From Lentisphaeria bacterium (GTDB lineage Bacteria; Verrucomicrobiota; Lentisphaeria; Victivallales; UBA1829), in assembly GCA_003526375.1 (NCBI GenBank), contig DPDG01000116.1, positions 1 to 64,000 of the forward strand: a DNA stretch of 64,000 nt, given 5' to 3'. Positions 25,912-35,112 of this stretch are shown here, one piece after another. Numbering within the stretch: position 1 is the stretch's first letter; each line of letters begins with the position of its first letter. The position numbers were made by a program, and so were the translations under genes. The notes beneath the pieces are model-generated. The model was not told the DNA's origin. It searched no databases and was given only the letters and a program-made list of their open reading frames with translations.

Positions 25912-27321
25912 CTATCTGACAGCCGTTCCGTTCGCATGGACAGCCGCGGCAAGCTGTTCATGCGCCTTGTGGAGTTTGATCACGGCATCGGCAAGCGCCA
26001 TATTGCTGTGGACAAGATTCGTCTGCGCCTCATTGAGACGCGTCACTTCAATCTCGCCGGCAAGATATTCTTTCATGACAAGCTCGCGCTGTTCCGCCAT
26101 GAGTTTCTGATTTTCGCGGCAGATTTCCATGATTCTCCGGCTGTATTCGCAATTCGCATAGGCGCTGCGGACATCGTTCACGACTTTCAGCCAGAGTTCG
26201 GCTCCGGCGAGTTCGGAAGCGGTCAGCTCCGAACGTGCCTCACGGATACGGTTATAGCGGATGCCGCCGTTGAACAGGGTCAGAGACGCCGCGAGCCCAT
26301 AGTTGAACGAATTGCCCTCCACATAAAAGTTGCCGAATCCGGTCGGGTTGTTCCCCGCATTCTGAGTTGAATTCGAGCTGTAGCTGTAATTGGTGAAGAG
26401 CGATATCACCGGAAGAAAACTGCCGTAGGCACGGTAGAGCTCATACTCGGAAATCTTCAGTTTCTCCCGATACGCCTTCAGGTCCGGACGGTTCGTAAGG
26501 GCAAGATCAAGATAAAGATCGACCGACAGCATCTCCTGTTTCACCGCTTCGGGAATCTCCGGGAATGTAATATCCGCCGGCAACTCCCCTCTGACATATC
26601 CCATCAGGAGCGCAAGAGTATATCTGGCAAGCTCATAATGGTATTTTGCGGATTCCCTGTTTTCACGCGCATTGTTCGCCCTGCCCCGAAAGTTCAGGAC
26701 CTCGCTGCGAGGAGTCGTCCCCGCACGATATTTGAGTTCCGCCTCGCGCGCCATTTTCGTCTGAAACGTGAAATCGGCGTCGGCAATCCGGATCTGGTCG
26801 CGGGCAAGCAGAATATCGTTGTAGGCGTAGGCGACCGCGCGGACCAGCAGGCGCCGCGCATTTTCATCCAGTTCCTGCTGAATCCTGTGCCCGCGCTTTG
26901 CGGAAAGCATGTTGAACTCACGGTTCAGGCCGTCGAACAGAATCCAGTTTGCCTGTACGGTCGTATAAGTATAGAACACCTGATCCCTGACCGGCACCGT
27001 GGAACCGCCGGAACCGTCATAGAGCTGATCGCCGAGGGCAAAAGACGCACTGATCACCGGAGAATACGCACCGAGCGCCTGATAATAACGCATTTTCGCG
27101 CTGATCACCGCCTGGTGCGCTTCACGGTAACCCGGATTGTTCGCAAGCGCGATCCTGACGGAATCCCGAAGCGTAAGTTCTCTGATCTCTTTCAGAAGCC
27201 GGGCATCCGGGTCACGTTCCGCCATATTGAAAGAAGTCTCATTGACAAGCGGATGATCCGATACGCAGGACGACAGAGCCGTCACAAAAAGAAACAATGC
27301 TGCTGCAATAAATTTATTCAT
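25912..27321 (-). CDS. TolC-family outer-membrane efflux lipoprotein
   Basis: A 469-aa TolC/OprM-type channel. A lipoprotein signal (FLFVTALSSC, Cys19) targets it to the outer membrane. Two similar halves contain long helices typical of the family (LTLRDSVRIALANNPGYREA; LYLDLALTNRPDLKAYREKL) and beta strands with ASLTLFNGGIRYNRIREARS. It is divergent from the HlyD/RND pair, with which it should form a tripartite pump. Its own promoter is seen at 27360-27388. Confidence 0.92.
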   Translation of the reverse strand: MNKFIAAALFLFVTALSSCVSDHPLVNETSFNMAERDPDARLLKEIRELTLRDSVRIALANNPGYREAHQAVISAKMRYYQALGAYSPVISASFALGDQLYDGSGGSTVPVRDQVFYTYTTVQANWILFDGLNREFNMLSAKRGHRIQQELDENARRLLVRAVAYAYNDILLARDQIRIADADFTFQTKMAREAELKYRAGTTPRSEVLNFRGRANNARENRESAKYHYELARYTLALLMGYVRGELPADITFPEIPEAVKQEMLSVDLYLDLALTNRPDLKAYREKLKISEYELYRAYGSFLPVISLFTNYSYSSNSTQNAGNNPTGFGNFYVEGNSFNYGLAASLTLFNGGIRYNRIREARSELTASELAGAELWLKVVNDVRSAYANCEYSRRIMEICRENQKLMAEQRELVMKEYLAGEIEVTRLNEAQTNLVHSNMALADAVIKLHKAHEQLAAAVHANGTAVR

Positions 27322-27359
27322 AAAACTGCAATCCCCCCGATTTGCTGTTTTCTCTTTTT

Positions 27360-27388
27360 AGAATACCACGCCGCAAAACCTTTGTCAA
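27360..27388 (-). promoter_or_regulatory. Predicted promoter of the TolC-like gene
   Basis: On the minus strand TTGACA (27383-27388) and TATTCT (27360-27365) are separated by 17 bp, 39 bp before the start codon. Confidence 0.6.
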
Positions 27389-27469
27389 GAGACGATATGA
27401 AAAAAATTCCGGAACCCGACCGGTCCGTCGGAATCATCCAACATCGTCCGATTTTTTTCAAAACTTCTC

Positions 27470-27498
27470 TGGACAAATCGATTTCCGCGAGTTATAGT
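27470..27498 (+). promoter_or_regulatory. Predicted promoter of the HlyD/RND operon
   Basis: TGGACA (27470-27475) and TATAGT (27493-27498) are separated by 17 bp, 49 bp before the preferred HlyD start. Confidence 0.5.
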
Positions 27499-27547
27499 GA
27501 AAGAAACAATCAAAAAGCTGAAATCCGTTTTCGGGGGGGAATGGAAT

Positions 27548-28645
27548 ATGCGCACCATCACACTGTTTCTTTTATTGTGCCTGCTCACAGCCTGTGAAAA
27601 AAAGCCGGAAGCATCGAATCTGTCCGACCTGACTCTGCCGGTGAAAACCGCATCCGTCACAGAAGGAATTTACTATCCTTCCAGCCAGATGATCGCACAG
27701 GCGAAACCGTTGAAAAGCGTCAATCTGGTGGCGCGGGTCAGCGGCTTTCTGGAACAGCGCAACTTCATCGAAGGGTCTTATGTCAAACAGGGAACCCTGC
27801 TCTACCTGATCGAACAGAAACCCTATGAAATCGCCTTGAAAAAAAGCCGGTCCAGTCTCGGCATCGCACAGGCGCGGGCGGAAAATGCACGCCTCAATTT
27901 CATGCGTGTCTCCGAACTTTACCGTGAAAAAGTCGCGCCGCCGCAGAAATTCGACAGCGCACGCGCCTCGAAGCAGGAAGGCGACGCAGAACTTCTGGGC
28001 GGAGAGGCGCAGCTTGCCCAGGCGGAACTGAATTTGAGCTACACAAAGATCACCGCCCCGTTCAACGGCTGGATCGGGCTCAGCGCCTATGACGTCGGGA
28101 ATTATATCAGCGCTCCGAGCAGGCCGCTTGCACAGCTCATGTATATTGACTCCATGAGAATCGAATTCAATGTCAGCGACAGTTATCTGACGCCGGAAAT
28201 GCGCAGCCGGCTTCAGGACGGCAAGGCTCCCGGCCTCAGGGTCACGCTTCTGGAGGAGGACGGCTCCGTCTACCCGCACGAAGGAAAGATCACGTTCTGG
28301 AACAACACGATCAACCGCCAGACCGCCACACTCCAGGTGCAGGCGCTCTTTCCGAACAGGGAACACCGTCTCATGCCCGGACAGTTCGTCCGGGTACGCC
28401 TCACCCGGAAAAAGCCGGTCAAGGTCATCCTGGCGGACAAACTTTCCATCCGCCAGGATCAGACCGGGCATTTTGTTTATGTCGTCGGGAAAGACGGCAG
28501 GGCGGAACTCAAACGCATCAGGACCGGCGCAGACGCCAATGAAAAACAGACGATCGTCACGGAAGGGCTCGCCGCGGGAGAAAAGACCATCATTTCGGGC
28601 AGTCCGCTGTTGAGACAGGGAACCAGAGTGGAGGCGATCCCATGA
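27548..28645 (+). CDS. RND efflux periplasmic adaptor (HlyD/AcrA family) lipoprotein
   Basis: A 365-aa membrane-fusion protein. The start at 27548 gives a lipoprotein signal with lipobox LLTAC (Cys14), and a G-rich Shine-Dalgarno precedes it; the frame stays open to 27497 but that extension would bury the signal. Family segments: the lipoyl half (VNLVARVSGFLEQRNFIEGS), a helical hairpin rich in Ala/Glu/Arg, the second lipoyl half (LSYTKITAPFNGWIGLSAYD) and a beta-barrel plus membrane-proximal domain. It overlaps the RND pump gene by 4 bp. Links the inner-membrane pump to the TolC-like channel. Confidence 0.92.
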   Translation: MRTITLFLLLCLLTACEKKPEASNLSDLTLPVKTASVTEGIYYPSSQMIAQAKPLKSVNLVARVSGFLEQRNFIEGSYVKQGTLLYLIEQKPYEIALKKSRSSLGIAQARAENARLNFMRVSELYREKVAPPQKFDSARASKQEGDAELLGGEAQLAQAELNLSYTKITAPFNGWIGLSAYDVGNYISAPSRPLAQLMYIDSMRIEFNVSDSYLTPEMRSRLQDGKAPGLRVTLLEEDGSVYPHEGKITFWNNTINRQTATLQVQALFPNREHRLMPGQFVRVRLTRKKPVKVILADKLSIRQDQTGHFVYVVGKDGRAELKRIRTGADANEKQTIVTEGLAAGEKTIISGSPLLRQGTRVEAIP

Positions 28646-31600
28646 ACGGAAATTTCTTCATAGAACATCCCTACCTTTCCATGGTGATCGCAATCGTAAT
28701 CACACTCTGCGGCGCGATTGCGATCTTCATGCTTCCCGTCTCCCAGTATCCGAATGTGACGCCTCCGCAGGTTTCGATCACGGCAAGCTACCCCGGAGCC
28801 GACGCACAGACACTTCTGCAAACGGTGATCGAGCCGATCGAGGAACAGGTCAACGGCGTGGAAGACATGATCTATATGAGCTCCAATGCGAGCAACTCCG
28901 GTTCGGCGAACATCACGGTCACATTCGCAGTCGGAACGGACGGTCAGAAGAACACCCAGAACACACAGAGCCGCGTCAACTGGGCGCTTTCACAGCTTCC
29001 CGAAGCGGTTCAGCGCGAAGGCGTCATCGTGCAGGAGCAGTCCGGCAATATCCTGCTGGCAATCACGCTTGATTCGCCGGACGGCAGTTACGATTCGCTG
29101 TTTCTGAGCAATTACGCCGCAATCAATATCGTCAACGAACTCAAACGCATTCCCGGCACTTCGGAGGTCAAGCTGTTCGGCGGCAGCAATTACGCGATGC
29201 GTTTCTGGCTGAACAATGAGAAACTCGCCTCTCTGAATCTCTCGGTCGCGGATGTGATCGACGCAGTCAAAAGCCAGAATATGCAGGTTTCGGCGGGAGC
29301 GCTCGGTGCGGCTCCCGTGCCGAGAAGCGAAAAGTTCCATTATACGGTTCAGACACTCGGCAGGCTCACGTCGCCGGAGGAATTCGGCAATATCATGATC
29401 CGGGTCACGGAGGACGGCGCGCAGGTCAGGCTCAAGGATGTGGCAAAGATTGAAATGGGGGCGGAAACTTATGATGTCAGCAGCACGCTGAACAACCGCC
29501 CGTCCATCATGATCCTCGTCTATCAGCGGAGCAGCGCAAACGGAATCGAAATATCCAAAGCCTGCCGCGCCACGCTCGACAGGCTTGCCAGACAATTTCC
29601 ACCGGGCATGGCGTGTGAAGTCAAATACGATTCCACGAACTTCATCCGGATGAGTATCCGGGACGTCGTGCAGACGCTGGTCATTGCGATTCTGCTGGTT
29701 GCCGGAGTCGTCTATCTTTTCCTTCAGTCATGGCGCATGGCGCTGGTGCCGGTCCTTGCGATTCCGGTCAGTATCGTAGGCACATTCGCAGCCATGAAAC
29801 TGCTCGGATTCTCCATCAATCTCGTGACATTGTTCGGGCTCATTCTGGCAATCGGGATTGTGGTGGACGATGCAATCATCGTAATCGAAAACGTAAGCCG
29901 CCTCATGAAAGAGGAAAAACTCTCGCCGCGGGAGGCGGCGGAAAAGTCCATGCGCCAGATTTCCGGCGCGATCATGGCGACAACCGCCGTCCTGCTCGCC
30001 ATGTTCGTCCCGATCTGTTTTCTCGGCGGAATCACGGGAGAACTTTACCGCCAGTTCGGTGTCACGATCAGCGTTGCGGTCCTTCTTTCCGCAATCAATG
30101 CGCTGACGCTCAGCCCTTCGCTTGCGGCAATCCTGCTCAAGCCCGATGAAACAGCCGGGAACTTCTTCCTTTTCCGCCGGTTCAACAGCGGCTTTGCGAA
30201 ATTCGGAAATTTCTACAACGCAACCATCGCAAAAGCCGTCCGTTTTCCGGCAGTCATCCTGACGGCCTATGCGTTCTTGTCGCTTCTGTTCATCGGACTC
30301 TACCTCATCATGCCGGCAGGCTTCATTCCGCCGGAGGACCAGGGGGTGTTCTTCGCCAATGTGCAGCTACCGTCCAACACCTCCCACGCCCTGACCGACC
30401 AGGTTGCCGGAAAAGCAACGGATATCCTGAACGGAATCCCCGGCGTGAAGACAGTGATGTATGCCTCCGGATTCAATGTCCTGAACATGAATCCCGCCGC
30501 CAACAACGCATTCATGCTCGTGGTGCTCGACGACTGGAGTTCACGTTTGAAAAAAGGTCTTCCGATAGAAAAGATAACGGAGAATGCCCGGCGCAGGCTG
30601 ATGGTTCTCCCCGAAGCGTTTTTCATGCTTTTCGAACCGCCGCCCATTCCCGGAATCGGCATGGCGGGCGGCTTCAATTTCGTCCTTGAAGATCTGAGCG
30701 GAACCAATGTGGAAGAACTCCGACGGTACACGGATATCATGGTCGGGGCGGGATTCATGAATCCGCTGCTCCGGAATGTATTCTGCTCCTGGAATGCGGC
30801 GACTTCAAGCGTCTACCTCGAAATCGACCGTGAAAAGGCGCTTCAGCTCGGAGTGAACCTGAACGGCCTTTACACGATGCTGGAAGGTTCGCTCGGATTC
30901 CTTTACATCAACGATTTCAACCGTTTCGGGCAAGTCTACAAAACGGAAGTGCAATCCGCGGAACAGGCGCGCGACACCGTCGAAAAGATCAAGCGCCTTT
31001 ATGTGGCGAACCGTCAGGGGGAAATGGTCCCGCTGCCCTCTCTCGTCAAAATACGCAGCAGGGTCGGGCCTGAGACTCTCGGACGCTACAACATGCGTCT
31101 TGCCGCGCAGATTCAGGGTGCACCGGCACCGGGGCTCAGCTCAAAACAGGCAATGGAGGTCATGGAGGCAATCGCCGCAAAGGTACTCCCGCCGACCATG
31201 CAGTATGAGTGGAGCGAAATGTCCTATCAGGAACAGCAGGCGGGCAATCAGGCGCCAGTCGTTTTCGGGCTCGCGATCCTGTTCATCTTCCTGTTTCTCA
31301 CGGCGCTTTACGGAAGCTGGCTTCTGCCGCTCTCGGTCATCATGGTAATCCCGCTGGTCATGCCGGGGGCGCTCGGGCTCCTGCATCTGGCAGGCATCAG
31401 CAACAACATTTACACCCAGATCGGGCTGATCCTGCTTTTTGCGATGGCATGCAAGACCGCAATCCTCATCGTAGACTTCGCCAAACAGCAGCACAGCGAA
31501 AACAGAAATGCGGAAGATGCCGCACTGAGTGCCGCAAAGCTCCGTTTCCGCGCCATTCTGATGACTTCGCTGGCATTCATATTCGGCACACTCCCTCTCG

Positions 31601-31758
31601 CCTGCGCGACAGGCCCCGGCGCGGGAAGCCAGCGTTCGATCGGCTGTTCCGTGGTCGGCGGCATGAGCATCGCCGTCATCACGATTCTTTTCCTGAGCCC
31701 GATCTTCTACATGGTCTGCCAGAAACTTCTGGACAAAAGAAAAAAGCCGAGAAACTAA
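28642..31758 (+). CDS. RND-family (HAE1/AcrB-type) efflux pump
   Basis: A 1038-aa inner-membrane proton antiporter of full AcrB-like length with the duplicated 6+6 helix plan. The N-terminus matches the family (FFIEHPYLSMVIAI; PVSQYPNVTPPQVSITASYP). The proton-relay residues are present: Asp409 and Asp410 in GIVVDDAIIVIEN, and Lys938 in MACKTAILIVDFAKQ. Periplasmic porter segments include SGGSNYAMRF-type and PEDQGVFFANVQLP regions. It probably exports drugs, bile salts or other amphiphiles. Its stop overlaps by 4 bp the end of the convergent membrane-protein gene. Confidence 0.95.
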   Translation: MNGNFFIEHPYLSMVIAIVITLCGAIAIFMLPVSQYPNVTPPQVSITASYPGADAQTLLQTVIEPIEEQVNGVEDMIYMSSNASNSGSANITVTFAVGTDGQKNTQNTQSRVNWALSQLPEAVQREGVIVQEQSGNILLAITLDSPDGSYDSLFLSNYAAINIVNELKRIPGTSEVKLFGGSNYAMRFWLNNEKLASLNLSVADVIDAVKSQNMQVSAGALGAAPVPRSEKFHYTVQTLGRLTSPEEFGNIMIRVTEDGAQVRLKDVAKIEMGAETYDVSSTLNNRPSIMILVYQRSSANGIEISKACRATLDRLARQFPPGMACEVKYDSTNFIRMSIRDVVQTLVIAILLVAGVVYLFLQSWRMALVPVLAIPVSIVGTFAAMKLLGFSINLVTLFGLILAIGIVVDDAIIVIENVSRLMKEEKLSPREAAEKSMRQISGAIMATTAVLLAMFVPICFLGGITGELYRQFGVTISVAVLLSAINALTLSPSLAAILLKPDETAGNFFLFRRFNSGFAKFGNFYNATIAKAVRFPAVILTAYAFLSLLFIGLYLIMPAGFIPPEDQGVFFANVQLPSNTSHALTDQVAGKATDILNGIPGVKTVMYASGFNVLNMNPAANNAFMLVVLDDWSSRLKKGLPIEKITENARRRLMVLPEAFFMLFEPPPIPGIGMAGGFNFVLEDLSGTNVEELRRYTDIMVGAGFMNPLLRNVFCSWNAATSSVYLEIDREKALQLGVNLNGLYTMLEGSLGFLYINDFNRFGQVYKTEVQSAEQARDTVEKIKRLYVANRQGEMVPLPSLVKIRSRVGPETLGRYNMRLAAQIQGAPAPGLSSKQAMEVMEAIAAKVLPPTMQYEWSEMSYQEQQAGNQAPVVFGLAILFIFLFLTALYGSWLLPLSVIMVIPLVMPGALGLLHLAGISNNIYTQIGLILLFAMACKTAILIVDFAKQQHSENRNAEDAALSAAKLRFRAILMTSLAFIFGTLPLACATGPGAGSQRSIGCSVVGGMSIAVITILFLSPIFYMVCQKLLDKRKKPRN

Positions 31759-32219
31759 TTTTGTTCCGGAATAAATTCTTCTACTGCGGTTTCTTCCCCG
31801 TCCTTCGCAGAAAAACATTCAAAACAGACAGATAGAAAGCCGAGAAGAATTAATCCTGACAACAGAATGAAAACAGCACTAAGAACCGCAAAATCCCAGC
31901 GTCGTTTCTCATAGCCGGGATATTTTCTTTCAAGCATCCATTTATGGAAAATGAATTCTCCGAAAGTCCAGGCAAGAAATAACAGCAAAGAGTTCAGACT
32001 CAGGAATGCCTCGAAAAGAAAAAGTATAGAATAAACATAAAAAAATGCCATCAGGCATAAGCAAAAGAGGCTGAAATAACGACGCTTCAGTCCGAGTGCC
32101 ACATAGTTACGGTAAATGCACCATTCTCCGAAAAGCGGGGACAGCAGCAAGGACCATAGCCATATTCCTTTCGGAGAAAAAAGTTTTTGCCGGATTTCGA
32201 TATTGTCCGCCTCACTCAT
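31755..32219 (-). CDS. Small membrane protein of unknown function
   Basis: A 154-aa protein with about four hydrophobic helices (WLWSLLLSPLFGEWCIYRNY; FFYVYSILFLFEAFLSLN; AVLSAVFILLSGLILLGFLS) and an acidic tail (EETAVEEFIPEQN). The start at 32219 (MSEADN) is chosen because codons further upstream lie inside hldD in another frame; it overlaps the hldD stop by 8 bp, so translational coupling is likely. No family recognised. It is the last gene of the SpoIIE-phosphatase/lipoprotein/hldD group. Confidence 0.65.
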   Translation of the reverse strand: MSEADNIEIRQKLFSPKGIWLWSLLLSPLFGEWCIYRNYVALGLKRRYFSLFCLCLMAFFYVYSILFLFEAFLSLNSLLLFLAWTFGEFIFHKWMLERKYPGYEKRRWDFAVLSAVFILLSGLILLGFLSVCFECFSAKDGEETAVEEFIPEQN

Positions 32220-33189
32220 CTCCGAGGAACCTGCCCTGCGAGATATAATTCCTGATATAGTCGGCAACCGTGTCTTCCAGCGGCGTGACGATATCCGTAT
32301 AACCTGCATTGCGGATTTTCGCAATGTCCGCGCAGGTGTAATACTGATATTTTCCGCGCAGATGCTCCGGCATTTCAATGTATTCGATATTCACAGGCTT
32401 GTCCAGCGCCTTGAAGACCGCCGCCGCAAGCGAGTTCCATGTCTCGGCGCGGCCGCTGCCGATGTTGTAGATGCCGTGGCAACGGTTTTCAAGGAGGAAC
32501 ATCACCATTTTCACCGCGTCTTTCACATAGATGAAATCGCGTTTCTGTTCGCCGTCGGCATATTCGCTCCGGTATGACTTGAAAAGTCCGACCTTTCCGG
32601 TATCGCGAATCTGCTCGTAGGCACGGCAGACCACACTGCGCATTTCCGCCTTGTGGAGCTCGTTCGGGCCGAACACATTCGTATATTTCACGCCCGTAAT
32701 CTTGGAAAGAAGCCCCTGACGCCTCGCCCACAGGTCGAACATCTGTTTGGAATAACCGTACATATTCATCGGGCGCAGTTCCTCGATATGCTCCTCATCA
32801 TCCACATAACCGTGTTCGCCGTCGCCGTAAGTCGCCGCGCTCGAAGCATAAAGGAAGCGCACGTTATGCGAAACGGAGTACAGAGCCAGCGTCTTGGTGT
32901 ATTCAAAGTTATTGCCGATCAGATAAGTCGCATCTTTTTCCGTGGTGGAGGAACAGGCTCCCATGTGCAGAATACACTCCACATCACGCGGCAGGGCTCC
33001 CGCCAGAAGACGTTCGTAAAAGACATCCTTCTCCATATAGTCGGCATAGCTGAGGGCACGGAGATTCTTCCATTTTTCGGAGGTTCCGAGATGATCCACC
33101 GCCAGAATGTCGTCAATGCCCATCCGGTTCAGTTTCCAGATCAGAGCGCTTCCGATCAATCCCGCCGCACCAGTCACAATATACTTCAT
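32212..33189 (-). CDS. hldD: ADP-L-glycero-D-manno-heptose-6-epimerase
   Basis: A 325-aa extended SDR enzyme that epimerises ADP-D-glycero-D-manno-heptose, the last step in making the LPS inner-core heptose donor. Visible motifs: NAD-binding TGAAGLIGS (6-14), HMGACSSTTEKD (75-86), the catalytic Tyr144-x3-Lys148 in NMYGYSKQMFDLW, NVFGPNELHKAEMRS and GEQKRDFIYVKDAV. Length is right for HldD. AAAGGCGG precedes the ATG. It sits 21 bp after the lipoprotein gene. Its presence indicates a Gram-negative with heptose-containing LPS. Confidence 0.95.
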   Translation of the reverse strand: MKYIVTGAAGLIGSALIWKLNRMGIDDILAVDHLGTSEKWKNLRALSYADYMEKDVFYERLLAGALPRDVECILHMGACSSTTEKDATYLIGNNFEYTKTLALYSVSHNVRFLYASSAATYGDGEHGYVDDEEHIEELRPMNMYGYSKQMFDLWARRQGLLSKITGVKYTNVFGPNELHKAEMRSVVCRAYEQIRDTGKVGLFKSYRSEYADGEQKRDFIYVKDAVKMVMFLLENRCHGIYNIGSGRAETWNSLAAAVFKALDKPVNIEYIEMPEHLRGKYQYYTCADIAKIRNAGYTDIVTPLEDTVADYIRNYISQGRFLGDE

Positions 33190-33210
33190 ATTTCCGCCTT
33201 TCCCTTAAAA

Positions 33211-33555
33211 TTACCAGTCATAATAAACGGGGCCGCCGTCGTTGCTCCGCATACTGTCGTGCAATGTCTCGCTGCGCCGCGTATCGCTGCCGCGCCACGG
33301 AAAAACCCGTCCCTCCTTGCTGTCTTCATTCAACGGGCGCGACACATCGCGGAGTTTCGCCTTGCGCTTTGCCCGTTCACTGCCGCTGAAATCAAGCTGA
33401 TCCAGCAGGGAACCGCCTTTTTTCTGCTTCTCCTCTTTCGGACGGTCCTTTTTCGCCGTCGAGATATCCGCGAACGGATCGTCGTCCGATTTGCACGAGG
33501 CAAACAGGAGCAGAGCCACGGCACACGCCGATACAATGCAAAGTTTCTTTTTCAC
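33211..33555 (-). CDS. Small lipoprotein of unknown function
   Basis: A 114-aa protein with a lipoprotein signal (KKKLCIVSACAVALLLFASC, Cys at about 21) and a low-complexity, highly charged mature part rich in Lys, Arg, Asp and Glu that ends GGPVYYDW. The start is taken as the GTG at 33553-33555 because AAGGAGGAACCA lies directly upstream; the ATG six codons earlier overlaps the previous stop. No family is recognised. It lies between the SpoIIE-type phosphatase and hldD and is probably co-transcribed with both. Confidence 0.7.
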   Translation of the reverse strand: MKKKLCIVSACAVALLLFASCKSDDDPFADISTAKKDRPKEEKQKKGGSLLDQLDFSGSERAKRKAKLRDVSRPLNEDSKEGRVFPWRGSDTRRSETLHDSMRSNDGGPVYYDW

Positions 33556-33569
33556 TGGTTCCTCCTTAA

Positions 33570-35000
33570 TCAAATATGTCGGATAATGACCATCGTCTGG
33601 TCATCCTCCTGCCCTTCCCCGTTCGGCGTCTCGGCAAAAGTGTCAACCGTATTGATCACATTGTAAATCAGGTCTTCGGGAGAATCCCCGCGAAGACACG
33701 ATTCCTTGTAAAGGTCGGTCAGGCGCTTCACGCCGAAATACTCGTTGGTCCTCGGCGACGTCGCCTCATTGATCCCGTCCGTAAACATCAGTACCGACAT
33801 CGTGGGCGTAAATTCCATGTTGAAGCAGTCGAAATCGGAAAGCTCGCTCGGCAGAATCCCCAGTGCGGAGCCGTCCGGATAAATCACACGGATATGCTCC
33901 CGCACGTAAACCAGCAGCTCCGTATGCCCCCCCCGCGCATATTCCAGCGTCATGTCGCGTTTGTTCAGAAGACAGCACCCCAGAGTGATGTAGCGTTCAT
34001 CGCCGGTATCGCGGTAAAGATTGTCATTCAGCTCCAGCAGGAGATCTTTCAGGGACGTGAAGCGGTCGATGTTGGAACGGATGAAACTGCGCGTCATGAA
34101 CATGATCATACAGGCGGGAATCCCCTTGCCGCAGGCGTCTCCGATCACGACCAGGAGCCGATCGTCGTCGATCTGGACGAAATCATAAAAATCGCCGCTG
34201 ACCTCTTTCGACGCCCGCGTAAACGCCTGCACGGAAAAACTGCCCCATACGGGAAAGCTTTCAGGCAGAAGCGAACGCTGCATATTGCGCGCGAACTCCA
34301 GCTCCTGATTGATGCGCTGCTGTTCGCTCAGATTCGCATAGGCGGCAAGGATATTCTGCGCCAGAACAACCTGCGTCGCGATGAATTTGAACTGCGACAA
34401 CTGTTCCGAAGTAAACGAAGTGCTCCCGTGCTCCCCGCTGTTGACGGCGCACATGACGCCGGTCACCACCCCTTCATTGGAGAGAGGCACCGCCATCAGA
34501 CAGTCAATCGGGACAATCGGATCGATCATGCCCACCCGTTCGTCGTTCATCGCATCCTCGATCACGATTTCCTGATTCGTCTGCGCCACGCCTCCCAGAA
34601 TGCCGTCGCCGATCCTGAGCCGTTCGCGCCGGAGCTGTTCCAGAATATACTTCGGTTTCGTCATGACATAATTGGAAGTCTTGTGCAGCAGGGGAAAGGG
34701 TCCCGACACCCCTGCGGCGCGCAGGAGATCCCCGTCGCGCCCGAAAATGCAGACGCTCTGCGCATCCACAAGTTCCGCCACATAACGTGCGGTCACGTTC
34801 ATCCAGTTGTCGAATTCCGCCTTGGTTTTCAGGTTGCGGGAAAACAGCGCCAGGAAATTGCTGATCTCAACGCTGTTGTGCATCGCGGTCTTGAGACGGC
34901 GGCGCAGGAGGTAGATTCTGGCTCTCTGGCAGATGCAGACGGCAATCAGAATCAAAGCCGCAAAACCCAGAAGCACCAAAATAATCACAGGAATTTTCAT
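33570..35000 (-). CDS. Membrane-anchored GAF-SpoIIE (PP2C-type) protein phosphatase
   Basis: A 476-aa protein: an N-terminal transmembrane helix (IPVIILVLLGFAALILIAVC), a GAF domain (about 55-220, with GDGILGGVAQTNQEIVIEDA) and a C-terminal SpoIIE/RsbU phosphatase domain (about 245-476). Metal-binding and core motifs are intact: VSGDFYDFVQ, VVIGDACGKGIPACM, YARGGHTELLV, LMFTDGINEATS and EDDQTMVIIR. Such proteins usually dephosphorylate STAS anti-anti-sigma factors. No STAS or RsbW kinase gene lies in the window. First gene of the group with the lipoprotein and hldD, and divergent from tlyA with 112 bp between. Confidence 0.9.
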   Translation of the reverse strand: MKIPVIILVLLGFAALILIAVCICQRARIYLLRRRLKTAMHNSVEISNFLALFSRNLKTKAEFDNWMNVTARYVAELVDAQSVCIFGRDGDLLRAAGVSGPFPLLHKTSNYVMTKPKYILEQLRRERLRIGDGILGGVAQTNQEIVIEDAMNDERVGMIDPIVPIDCLMAVPLSNEGVVTGVMCAVNSGEHGSTSFTSEQLSQFKFIATQVVLAQNILAAYANLSEQQRINQELEFARNMQRSLLPESFPVWGSFSVQAFTRASKEVSGDFYDFVQIDDDRLLVVIGDACGKGIPACMIMFMTRSFIRSNIDRFTSLKDLLLELNDNLYRDTGDERYITLGCCLLNKRDMTLEYARGGHTELLVYVREHIRVIYPDGSALGILPSELSDFDCFNMEFTPTMSVLMFTDGINEATSPRTNEYFGVKRLTDLYKESCLRGDSPEDLIYNVINTVDTFAETPNGEGQEDDQTMVIIRHI

Positions 35001-35112
35001 GAAACTGATCTTGCTCCGTTTGAAATTATTACAATTACGCTTAACTTTATTGCATTTCGTGAATTTTTCAATCTGTTTTAAGCATTATAATGAGGAAAAT
35101 ACGAGAGTTTTT

